64,000 bases of DNA from JAUYQR01 sp050632395 (GTDB taxonomy: Bacteria; Pseudomonadota; Alphaproteobacteria; Rhodobacterales; Rhodobacteraceae). The notes beneath the pieces are model-generated. The model was not told where the DNA came from, searched no databases, and saw nothing but the letters and a program-made list of their open reading frames with translations. The position numbers and the translations under genes are program-made. The DNA lies in the NCBI RefSeq assembly GCF_050632395.1, contig NZ_CP192600.1, forward strand, positions 3,410,001 through 3,474,000, written 5' to 3'. Positions 42,847 through 51,500 of the stretch are shown piece by piece (the first letter of the stretch is position 1; every line of letters begins with the position of its first letter).

Positions 42847-43815
42847 TCAGGCCACAAAGAACCCGGAAAGGTTCTGCCGAACCCGGTCCAGCGGCGTCGC
42901 ACCACTGGTGTCTGGAACGAACACCTCGCCGGTGATCGCTTCGAACGCGCTGATGTAGACCTCCGCGGTCTTGGCGATCATCTCGGCAGGAATCTCGGGC
43001 ACGGGCTGGGTGTAGGGATCGCAGCGTGCCGCAACCCACGCCCGGATCACATCCTTGTCGAAGCTGGGCGGGCGTGTTCCGTCACGGAAGGCCGCCTCAT
43101 AGCCTGACGCGATCCAGTAACGGCTGGAATCAGGCGTGTGGATTTCGTCCGCCAGAAGGATGCGGCCGTCGGCATCGGTGCCGAATTCATACTTTGTATC
43201 GACGAGGATCAGGCCGCGGTCCGCAGCCATCGCCGCCCCCCGCGCAAAGAGGGCAAGCGCCTTTGCAGAAACCTCGTCCCATTGGGCCTGCGTCAGTAGC
43301 CCCTGGGCGATGATCTCGGTCGCCGTCAAAGGCTCGTCATGGCCCCCGTCGAAGGCCTTGGACGTGGGGGTTATGATCGCATGAGGCAGCTTTTCATTGT
43401 CGCGCAGGCCTTCGGGCAGCTGGTGCCCGTACATGTGGCGCGCGCCCTTGCGATACTGCGTCAGAATCGAGGTGGAGGTGGTTCCGGCAAGATAGCCGCG
43501 CACCACGATCTCGACCGGCAGGATGTCGACGCGACGGCCAAGAACGACGTTTGGATCGGGATAGCTGACGACGTGATTGGCGCAGATGTCGGCGGTGTGG
43601 TCGAACCAGTAGCGCGCCAGTTGCGTGAGCACCTGCCCCTTCCAGGGGATCACCGCGAGGATCTGGTCGAAGGCCGAGATCCGGTCGCTGGAGATCAGAA
43701 GCCGCGTGCCGTCGGGAAGGTCGTAGCAATCGCGCACCTTGCCGAAATACGGGTTCGGCAATTCCGCGATGCGGGCATGGGGCAGCGTGCGGGTAAGGTC
43801 GATCGTCGAAGTCAT
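42847..43815 (-). CDS. purC: Phosphoribosylaminoimidazole-succinocarboxamide synthase
   Basis: A 322-residue SAICAR synthetase. It has KVRDCYDLPDGTRLLISSDRISAFD at about residue 26, then EIVVRGYLAGTTSTS, then GLILVDTKYEFG and LADEIHTPDSSRYW (about 215-240). The length is that of the longer, yeast-like PurC form. Known reaction: ATP-dependent ligation of aspartate to CAIR in purine synthesis. Converges on hsp20 with a 2-bp gap. Confidence 0.97.
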   Translation of the reverse strand: MTSTIDLTRTLPHARIAELPNPYFGKVRDCYDLPDGTRLLISSDRISAFDQILAVIPWKGQVLTQLARYWFDHTADICANHVVSYPDPNVVLGRRVDILPVEIVVRGYLAGTTSTSILTQYRKGARHMYGHQLPEGLRDNEKLPHAIITPTSKAFDGGHDEPLTATEIIAQGLLTQAQWDEVSAKALALFARGAAMAADRGLILVDTKYEFGTDADGRILLADEIHTPDSSRYWIASGYEAAFRDGTRPPSFDKDVIRAWVAARCDPYTQPVPEIPAEMIAKTAEVYISAFEAITGEVFVPDTSGATPLDRVRQNLSGFFVA

Positions 43816-43865
43816 CGGGCGGCTCCGGCAGGATGACCGCCTTCTTTGCCGTCAGCCCCCTGATG

Positions 43866-44162
43866 TCAAGCCGGGCAGTTCAGCGAGCCGCGCATTTCAC
43901 CGCTGTCGCCTTGCAATGTCGCGTCGCGCAGGGTGCAGCCGGTGACGGCAGGGATCAGTTCGATCATCGTGGCGCGGATCGCCTGATGGTCGCCGCGCAC
44001 GGCATAGCCGAGGCGGATGACTTCCACCCTTTCGTCCTTTTGCAGCACGACATACTGCCGTCCGTCGCGGCTTACTTCGGTTCGCGTTGCGCCGAAGAAT
44101 TCCGGTGCGGGCGAGGCGCAGGCGGACAGGAGGAGGGCGAGGGGCACGGACAGGATTTTCAT
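43866..44162 (-). CDS. Small lipoprotein, unknown function
   Basis: A 98-residue protein with a lipoprotein leader MKILSVPLALLLSACASP (lipobox LSAC). The mature part has two cysteines (AVTGCTLRDATLQGDSGEMRGSLNCP) likely to form a disulfide. Family not recognised, though the pattern recurs in Rhodobacterales lipoproteins. It is upstream of purC on the same strand, 50 bp apart. Confidence 0.7.
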   Translation of the reverse strand: MKILSVPLALLLSACASPAPEFFGATRTEVSRDGRQYVVLQKDERVEVIRLGYAVRGDHQAIRATMIELIPAVTGCTLRDATLQGDSGEMRGSLNCPA

Positions 44163-44287
44163 TCCGTGAGATTGGCAAAGCGAGGTTAACGGCGGGTTAA
44201 TGCCAGTTGGGGTCCAGACTTTGCCGGGCGGGGAACCTAAAGTCCGTGCCACCCGTTCGTATGGGAACCGTTAGAAAGGCTACCCAG

Positions 44288-44431
44288 ATGACCCGCACCT
44301 TTGCCCTGTTGCCGCTTCTTGCCATTCTTGCCATCGCTGCCTGCGAAACCGTCGAAGGTGCCGGCCGCGATCTTGAAGACGCGGGCGAAGCCATCACCTC
44401 AGAATCGCAGGAAGCTCAGGCCGGATACTGA
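44288..44431 (+). CDS. Entericidin A/B-family small lipoprotein
   Basis: A 47-residue protein: leader MTRTFALLPLLAILAIAAC with lipobox IAAC, then ETVEGAGRDLEDAGEAITSES, the entericidin pattern (C-x-T-x-x-G-x-G-x-D). Known: entericidins are small membrane lipoproteins linked to stationary-phase lysis. Ribosome site AAGG upstream. Confidence 0.85.
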   Translation: MTRTFALLPLLAILAIAACETVEGAGRDLEDAGEAITSESQEAQAGY

Positions 44432-44520
44432 CCGCTGGCCCAAGGGGTGGGGTAGCAATCGCCCGCAGGCTCGCTAAACTTGCCGCATCTTGGGCGATCC
44501 CCGCCCCTAAGGATCACCGA

Positions 44521-44667
44521 ATGCCGAAAACCAACTTGCCGCTTCTTGCCGCGATCCTCGGGCTGGCGGTGATGACAGCCTGCGCCCCGCTTGTTGTCGG
44601 CGGTGCCGCAGCCGTGGTGGCCGACGAGGCGATCGAACAGCAAAAGGGCGGCGACGGTCTGTTCTGA
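44521..44667 (+). CDS. 48-residue lipoprotein with Gly/Ala-Val segment
   Basis: ATG at 44521 behind AAGGATCACCG. The peptide begins MPKTNLPLLAAILGLAVMTAC (lipobox MTAC) and continues with a glycine-zipper-like VVGGAAAVVADEAIEQQ before TGA at 44,665. Likely an outer- or inner-membrane lipoprotein, following the entericidin-like gene by 90 bp. The truncated kinase gene on the other strand ends just beyond it. Confidence 0.75.
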   Translation: MPKTNLPLLAAILGLAVMTACAPLVVGGAAAVVADEAIEQQKGGDGLF

Positions 44668-44676
44668 CCGCAACTG

Positions 44677-45496
44677 TCACGCCGCCCGCAGCACGGCGGC
44701 TGTGCGGCTGTGCGGCTGAAAAGCCGCTCGGCCTCGTCGACTGCACGGACAAGGTCGGTCTGGTCTACCTCGGCTTGCAGGCGTTCCAGCGCGGCGAAGC
44801 TGGCGTGAAGCTGCGCCGCGCCGATGGTGGCGGATGCACCGGCGGCCTCGTGGCACGCGGCGGTCAGCACAGGCACGCTTTGGCCAGGTGTGGATAGCGT
44901 CGCGAACACCCGCTCCATGTCGACCAGATAGCTGCGGATCGCCTCCGCTGCACCGTCAGGCCCCAGCGCCTGCCGCAGTTCGGAGAGGCGGTCGCGGCTG
45001 ACCAGCGGAAGCAGCGTCATTGGAGCCGCTGCCGTTGCCGTGCCGCCGGCCAGCGCCTGTTCCAGATCCGCGGTCCTGATCGGCTTGGTCAAACAGCCGT
45101 CCATTCCAGCCTCGCGGAACCGTTCAATATCCGCAGGCAAGGTATGCGCCGTCACCGCAAGGATGCGCGCGCCTTTCGACGGGCTCTCGGTGCGAATGAG
45201 GCGGGTTGCGGTCAGGCCGTCCATCACCGGCATCGAGATGTCCATCAGCACGGTATCGAACCGCCGCGAGGCGGCCTGTCTTACGCCATCTGTGCCGTCC
45301 ACGGCCAGCGTCACCTGGTGCCCGAGGTGGCGCAGCATTTCCTCCATGACAAGGCGGTTGGTGGGGTTGTCCTCGACCACCAGAATATCAAGCGCGGCTG
45401 CGCGGTCGGGCCTGTCTGGCGGGGCGAGAGTCGGCGACAGGGGATGAACCGCGAGGCGCAGGGGAAGTCGCAACCAGAAACAGCTGCCTTCACCAA
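44677..45496 (-). pseudogene. Hybrid histidine kinase, 3' remnant (REC + HPt) cut by the IS
   Basis: The remnant begins inside the ATPase domain end (LGEGSCFWLRLPL, the last strand of HATPase_c). A receiver domain follows (ILVVEDNPTNRLVMEEMLRHLGHQV, phospho-Asp in LMDISMPVMDG), then an HPt domain (CHEAAGASATIGA, phospho-His). The sensor and kinase core are missing, and the break is at the IS end, whose ATG at 45,509 makes a false start. Near 44,700 an 8-bp tandem duplication (CTGTGCGG on the plus strand) shifts the frame. Without one copy the protein would end RTAAVLRAA at a TGA ending at 44,677. Confidence 0.85.
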
Positions 45497-46552
45497 GGCG
45501 TTGTTGCATAAGTCACGCTTGAGGCAAGACGGCCCCTTACCCCTTCATGATCATCAGCCCACGCGAATGATCTCGGTCGTGCCGAGCGCCGAGAAGCGGT
45601 TCATCAGTGCGACACGGATCTGGATTTCGGCGGTTTGGCTGTCTGGGTGTCTTGCTGCGATGCGTTCTCCGAAGGCTTTCAAGCAGCGCATCTTTGCTTC
45701 GATCCGGCTGCGGGCGTGGTATCCCGTCCAGCGCTTCCAGAACGCCCTGCCCTAGTGCCGGGTGGCGCGCAGGGTTTCGTTTCGCGCGATTGCGGCGGGG
45801 CAATCCTCTTTCCAAGGTCGCCCGTTCTTGCGGATCGGAATGATCGCGGTGGCCTGTCGGTCGATGATCGCCGTATGGCGGCGTCGGGTGTCATAGGCAC
45901 CGTCGGCGGTCACCGAGCTGATCTCCTCGCCTTCGGGGATCTGGTCGAGCAACTCCGGCAACACGGGGCTGTCGCCGTCGCTGCTGGGAGTAAACTCCAC
46001 CGCTCTGATGTCGGATGTGGCCGTATCCATGGCCAAATGGACCTTTCGCCATTGGCGTCGGCCTTGAACGCCGTGCTTGCGTGCCTGCCATTCGCCATCG
46101 CCCAGGAACTTAATCCCGGTGCTGTCCACGAGCAGCTTCAAGGGGCCATCGGCACGGCGATACGGGATCTGGACGGCCAGCGTCTTCTGCCGCCGGCACA
46201 AGGTCGTATAGTCCGGCACAGCACAATCCAAGTCTGCCATCTTGAGCAAGCTGGCCACCATCCCGGTCGTTTGCCTGAGCGGCAGCTTGAACAAGACCTT
46301 GATCGTCAGGCAAAACTGAACCGCCGCATCCGAGAATACCGCAGGCCGACCAGGGCTGCCGTCATGCGGCGCGAGCCAGCTCATCTCCTTGTCTAGCCAG
46401 ATCAACAGTGACCCGCGCTTGCGGAGCGAAGCAGTGTAGCTGGACCAGTTCGTCGTGCGATAGCGGGCGGGTGATGGCTTGCTCATCCCACCCGTCTAAC
46501 TGCATGGATTCATGATGTGAATCCTTCGCAGCCGGAGTTCTGCAACAATGCC
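45497..46552 (-). mobile_element. IS5-family insertion sequence
   Basis: A 1056-bp element. The left end GGCGTTGTTGCATAAGTC (45497-45514) and the inverted right end (46535-46552, reading inward GGCATTGTTGCAGAACTC) match at 15 of 18 positions. It carries one IS5-type transposase. The flanks show no target duplication and belong to two unrelated broken genes, so the element probably mediated a deletion or rearrangement. Confidence 0.88.
45554..46486 (-). pseudogene. IS5-family transposase with internal stop
   Basis: About 310 codons. The DDE parts are visible: LKLLVDSTGIKFLGDGEW (first Asp), SSVTADGAYDTRRRH (second Asp), and SRIEAKMRCLKAFGER (Glu) near the C-terminus. An in-frame TAG (plus-strand cta at 45,752-45,754) separates NETLRATRH from GRAFWKRWTGYHARSRIEAK, so the catalytic Glu is lost unless the stop is read through. 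The end IQIRVALMNRFSALGTTEI is intact. Confidence 0.88.
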
Positions 46553-47394
46553 CCTGAGATCTCAGCCATTTCATCGAGGACGAGCAGTGTCGAGTTTCTG
46601 GCTGCGGCTACACCCTCAAGCCAGTTGGCCGTCGCGCGCCAGCTCCCCATGAGCTGCGGGCTGCCCCGGACTGAAGCGGCCGCTCTCAAGATTGTGGACT
46701 TTCCACAGGATGAGATGCCGCGCAGATGGAGACCGCCGCCAAAGTCCAACTCCAGAAACTCAAGCAGCGGTCCGGAAAAGGCCAGAGACACCGCCAGAAG
46801 GAGCAAGGGATTGCCGTTGCAGCTCGGTGCCAACTTAATCTTCCAGTCTTCAAGAGTTCCACGTGCGTGAATTTGGTCAGCAAGGCACGTCAGAGCATGT
46901 TCTACTGGAAGCACCTCGATTGATCCGACAACACGGCCAGAACCGAGGACAAAGTCTGACATGGTCTGATCCGTCCAACCGAGCCGACCGGCAGTCACCA
47001 AATGGCGGACCGGCGCCTAGTCAGCGATCAGCGCGCTTACTAGTTCACCCTGTCCCTTAACGCGCGGCACGCGCAGTCCGAGCCCTTGCAGAATTGCCAA
47101 CACAGCAGATGCCGACTTGCTGAGCATGCTGTCGAAGACCGGAAAGGTGTGCCAGTTGCCATGCCGATCCTGAGTCTCGACCAAGCGGCCCCAGTTCTTT
47201 GCGATTGGGTCGCAGAACAGTCCCGAGACTCGCAATGGTGAGCAGATCCGCTGTGGCTCGTTTGGGGCGACCTCGAGGTAAATCCCGTCAGGCAGCAAGC
47301 TGAAGCCGACCGGAATGCCATCCTGATCATTGATGTGACCCAACGGCTCTTGGCCTATGAAGGCGGCTTCGGGGATGATGATGTGCCTGTCCAT
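46553..47394 (-). pseudogene. DUF927 helicase/primase-like mobile-element gene, truncated and with in-frame stop
   Basis: Minus-strand remnant of a DUF927 ATPase. The N-terminal part starts MDRHIIIPEAAFIGQEPLG. Later come GNPLLLLAVSLAFSGPLL, Walker A RGISSCGKSTILRAAASV and Walker B STLLVLDEMAEIS, where the IS end cuts the gene. An in-frame TAG at 47,017-47,019 interrupts the same frame (SALIAD, stop, APVRHLVTAGRLGW). Known: DUF927 proteins are replication ATPases of phages and integrative elements. Confidence 0.85.
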
Positions 47395-47442
47395 TACGGC
47401 ACCAACGCGAAATTGGAGTGGCCGCAGCACATCAGTTCAAAG

Positions 47443-47667
47443 TCAGGGGAAGGACTCCAGGGCGAACATTGCGCTGACCTGAAACGTGGTCTCATGCTCG
47501 ATCAGGTCCGCCAGCCGCCACCGGGTGGTTCCGCCCCCAAGTTTGTAGCGCTTCGGGAAGGTTCCGTTGCGGACCCAGCGCCAAATCGTGTCGGTGGATA
47601 CGCCGTATCGCTCGGCCACTTGTTGGACCGAAAGGTAGAGAGTTTGAGGTTAGATGGATATGTTCAT
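47443..47667 (-). pseudogene. AlpA-family excisionase/regulator with early in-frame stop
   Basis: The frame encodes a MerR-like AlpA HTH: YLSVQQVAERYGVSTDTIWRWV, then NGTFPKRYKLGGGTTRWRLADLIEHE. The only plausible ATG (47,667) is followed five codons later by TAA (47,650-47,652) in the same frame. Either the gene is dead or it starts at an unusual codon. It lies directly upstream of the DUF927 gene, the usual order in P4-like elements. No integrase is left between it and the tRNA fragment. Confidence 0.75.
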
Positions 47668-48108
47668 TTTACGCCACTTTGTTGGAATTAAGGGCGTCAA
47701 GACAGATCTGCCTTAACCCTCGACTCTATAGCAACGGCGCGGCAGGAATGACGGCTGAGTGGGCCTGGATCGACGCACTCGCTGTCAATTCAGCAATGTG
47801 TTGCTGGTTCGCCACACTTATTGATGGGCCTGCTCAGGCGGCTGGCTAGTCGTATCACCTTTCCCCACCGGTCGCTGGAAGCAGCCTTGCTATTCGAACT
47901 GCATGGCGAGAATGGTTTCCGATCACAAACTGATCAAGGTTCTCAGGTGGGGTCTGTCGACTTGGAGAGAGAAATGCCCACGCAATATTGACAGATCTCC
48001 CAAAACCCGACGCGCACACGATTGTAGCTCAGATGTAGCCCACACGGGCCGGCGAAAACAATCCGCGCCGGGATAACATATAATATTTATTGAAATCAGG
48101 TATTTAAT
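47668..48108. other. No gene seen (mobile-element junction)
   Basis: This 440-bp stretch between alpA and the tRNA-Phe fragment has no supported gene. It becomes AT-rich at 48,070-48,108. It is where an integrase gene would be expected in an intact element. Confidence 0.5.
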
Positions 48109-48153
48109 TGGTGCCCAGAGCCGGAATCGAACCAGCGACACGCGGATTTTCAA
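48109..48153 (-). other. tRNA-Phe 3' fragment (integration att site)
   Basis: On the minus strand this 45-nt piece reads from the anticodon loop (TTGAAAATCC, anticodon GAA) through the variable loop and T arm (GCTGG-TTCGATT-CCGGC) to TCTGGGC-A-CCA. That is the 3' part of a tRNA-Phe including CCA. The 5' half is absent: upstream sequence is unrelated. Such fragments are left at the far end of elements integrated into the 3' end of a tRNA gene, so foreign DNA should lie on the higher-coordinate side. Confidence 0.85.
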
Positions 48154-48170
48154 TTGGTCCTGAATGGCCC

Positions 48171-48195
48171 ACATACCGCCACATACCGCCACATG
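48171..48195 (+). repeat. Tandem 10-bp repeats beside the att fragment
   Basis: ACATACCGCC occurs twice in tandem (48171-48180, 48181-48190), followed by ACATG, and a related GGCCC-ACATACC overlaps the first. The same 10-bp unit is repeated at 57,441-57,480 just upstream of the integrase. Such tandem short repeats next to att cores are typical integrase arm-binding sites. Confidence 0.6.
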
Positions 48196-48519
48196 TCACC
48201 ACCTTAACCGATTGAGAAATATAGTGGTCTCGGCACCAGACGCCACATATGCGGTCATACCCGGTCATACAACCACATGGGGCAGCCGCACCCATACGCT
48301 ACCCAAGGTTTGGCTCCTTCGTATCGATCGGACCAACTTCGTTGGCGACCTCCGGTACAATACTGCCGGGAAGTCGGGAGCCGAACGCGGCACCCTGGCG
48401 TGTGACCCAGGAAACCACGCTTTGGTGGGACAGCCCAATTTCTGAGCCGGACTTGTTCTGTTGCGGTAAAAGATGTCGCGCTCTAAGGTCGCTCATCGAT
48501 TACTATCGCACTGGGCTTT

Positions 48520-51500
48520 ATGGCTTTTCTGAACTTCCTCAGACCGAAGGCCGAAGACAAAAGGCCCCTACTCGAGCAGTGTCTGTCAGTTGATCTGGAG
48601 GTCAACCCAAAGACCATCGAGATCTTTGACATGGCTGCGGTGCGGTTCGGCGATGGGCCTGCGGTTGTGGCGCCCAAAGGCAACATCAAACAGGGGCTCG
48701 ACCAACTCGAAAAAGCGCTTGCGAAAACCCCGCACGTACTTGGCCATAACATCCTCCGCCACGATATCGAGCACCTTCTGGCGAAGCGCCCGCGGCTGGC
48801 CGCAAAGATGGCCGCCCCGATCGATACGCTCTGGCTCAATCCTCTGGCGTTTCCGCGCAACCCCTACCACCACCTTGTGAAGCACTATCATGACGGTCGC
48901 TTGCAGGCGGGGCATGTGAACGACCCCGAGCGTGATGCACGGTTGGTCTTCGAGGTGCTAGAAAACCAGATCAAGGCGCTGACCGAGATTGAGGTACAGT
49001 CGCCAGAAGCCTTGCTGGCCTATCATTTCCTTGCAACCCGCACGGACCGCGCTGGAGGGTTCGATGCGGTCTTCAAACATATCCGCAAATCGCCCGTGCC
49101 TGATCGCGCCGAGGCGCTTTCGGCGATCAGAACGCTGCTTGAAGGCAAGGCTTGTGACGCACAGATCGGGGCGGTCCTTGAGAAGCTGTCCGACCCCAAA
49201 ATGGGCTGGCCGATGGCATATGCCCTTGCCTGGATCTCAGTTTCGGGCGGGGAGTCCGTGATGCCGCCTTGGGTCCGGGCCAGCTTTCCTCAAGCCGCCC
49301 TTCTCGTGCACGAATTACGCGATACCAATTGCGGCGCTCGCGCATGCGACTGGTGCGCAAAGATGAACAACCCGAATAGCGCGCTCGAGCGGTGGTTTGG
49401 TTTTGCTGGCTACCGTCCCCAACCGGCGCACACCGACGGAAGGCCCCTGCAAGAAGTCATCGTGGCAGAAACCATGCAGCATGCGAACGTGCTTGGAATC
49501 CTGCCAACTGGCACCGGAAAGTCGGTTTGCTATCAGGTGCCGGCACTTAGCCTCTATGAGAAAACCGGGGCGCTGACGGTGGTCATATCGCCGCTAGTGG
49601 CGCTCATGGTCGACCAGGTACAGGGGATGGAGCGTGCAGGGATTTCGTCCGCCGTGACGATCAACGGCATGCTTTCGATGCCCGAACGTCAAGATGCACT
49701 TGATCGGGTGCGGATGGGCCAAGCGGCGATCTTGCTGATCTCGCCCGAGCAGTTGCGCAGCATCTCGATCCGTTCGGTGCTGGCACAACGCGAAGTGGGT
49801 CTCTGGGTCTTAGATGAGGCGCATTGCGTCTCGAAATGGGGGCACGACTTCCGACCTGACTACCGCTACATCTCTCGCTTCATTCGTGAATTCTCGGGCG
49901 ACACAAAGCCCGCGCCCGTGCTTTGCCTGACGGCTACAGCCAAACCCGAGGTAGTCCGCGACATAACCGAGCATTTTCGCGAGCGTCTAAACGTCGGACT
50001 GGAGTTGTTCGACGGCGGTGCCACCCGTACAAACCTCAAGTTCTCGGTGCTGGCGACTGGCAAGGAAAGCAAACTTGGCGACATCCTGACCGCCGTTACA
50101 GAGCGACTGCCCTCGGGCGAAAAATCGGGGGCTGTGGTCTACTGTGCGACCCGCAAAGAGACAGAGCGCGTTGCCGACTTTCTGAAAAGCCAAGGGCTGG
50201 CAGCAGAACATTTCCACGCAGGCCTGACGGCCGAAGAGAAGCGGACTGTTCAAGAGCGCTTCCGCGTGGGCGATCTACGCGTGATTGCGGCCACTAACGC
50301 CTTCGGGATGGGTATCGACAAGCCCGATATCCGTCTCGTCGTCCATGCCGACATCCCAGGGTCTCTTGAGAACTACCTACAAGAAGCGGGTCGAGCCGGG
50401 CGCGACCGGGCACCTGCCGAATGTGTGCTGCTTTATCACACGGACGACGTTGAGCGGCAGTTCACCCTCACAGCGCGGTCACGCCTCGAACGCCATGAGA
50501 TTGGCGCCATACTGAAGGCACTGCGCCGCATCGACGAGCACACCCGCAACAGCGGCAAGGTCGTGGCAACGCCCGGCGAGATAGTGCGCGAAGAGAAGGA
50601 TCGAGAGTTTGTGCGCGACAGCGCCACGGATGACACACGCGTCAAGACTGCCGTTTCTTGGCTTGAAGAGGCGGCGCTGGTCTCACGCGAAGAAAACCGG
50701 GTGCAAGTCTTTCCGTCTTCCCTCCTGGTCCGCACACTGGAAGAGGCCAAGGCCCGGTTGAACGGGGCGGACATCACCCAGGCGCGCCGTGAGCAGCTTC
50801 TGACCATCGTCGAACATGTGATGAATACGCCCGCAGATCAGGGCATTTCGACAGATGAGCTGACTGGCATCAGCGGGCTTTCTCACCGGTCGCTGAGCAA
50901 GGCGATGGCGGATCTGGAGACCCTTGGCATAGCGCGCAATGACATTGCCATTACGGTCGCGGTTCACATTGGAATCGAGAATCAATCGAGCCAGCGCCTG
51001 GTTCGAGCAGTGCGACTGGAAAGGGCACTTATTGCGCGGATGCGCGAACTTGCTCCCGAGGCTGATATTGGCGATCGCATGCCGCTTGATCTCGCGGCGG
51101 CCTGCCAGCTCTTGCGCGGTGAAGGGCACGAAGATGCTAGCCCGCATATCCTTGACCGCCTTCTGCGCAGCATCGAGCGGGACGGGCGCGACAGCGATGG
51201 CGGGCGTGGCAACATCCGCCTGCGGAAGTTGTCGAGCAAGACACTTGAGGTGGTCTTGCAGCGATCATGGCGCGTTGTCGAGCAGACGGCTGATGTGCGC
51301 TGGATGGCAGCAGAGAAACTTCTTGAATTCCTGATAGGCAAAGCGCCAGCAGGGGCCCGCGGCAAGGACATTCAGGTCGAAACTACCATCGGCGACCTCC
51401 TGGGGGCATTGACCGGGGATGCCCTGGTCAAGTCATCTGGCGTGAAGGACATGACCAAGCTGATGGAGCGCGCGTTACTGTGGCTGCACGAGCAGCAGGT

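Noticed and set aside
45752..47019. Amber recoding (TAG read as an amino acid) in the mobile-element genes.
   Set aside because: Many chromosomal genes in the window appear to use normal stops, no suppressor tRNA is seen, and the genes are also truncated by the IS, so simple decay is more likely.
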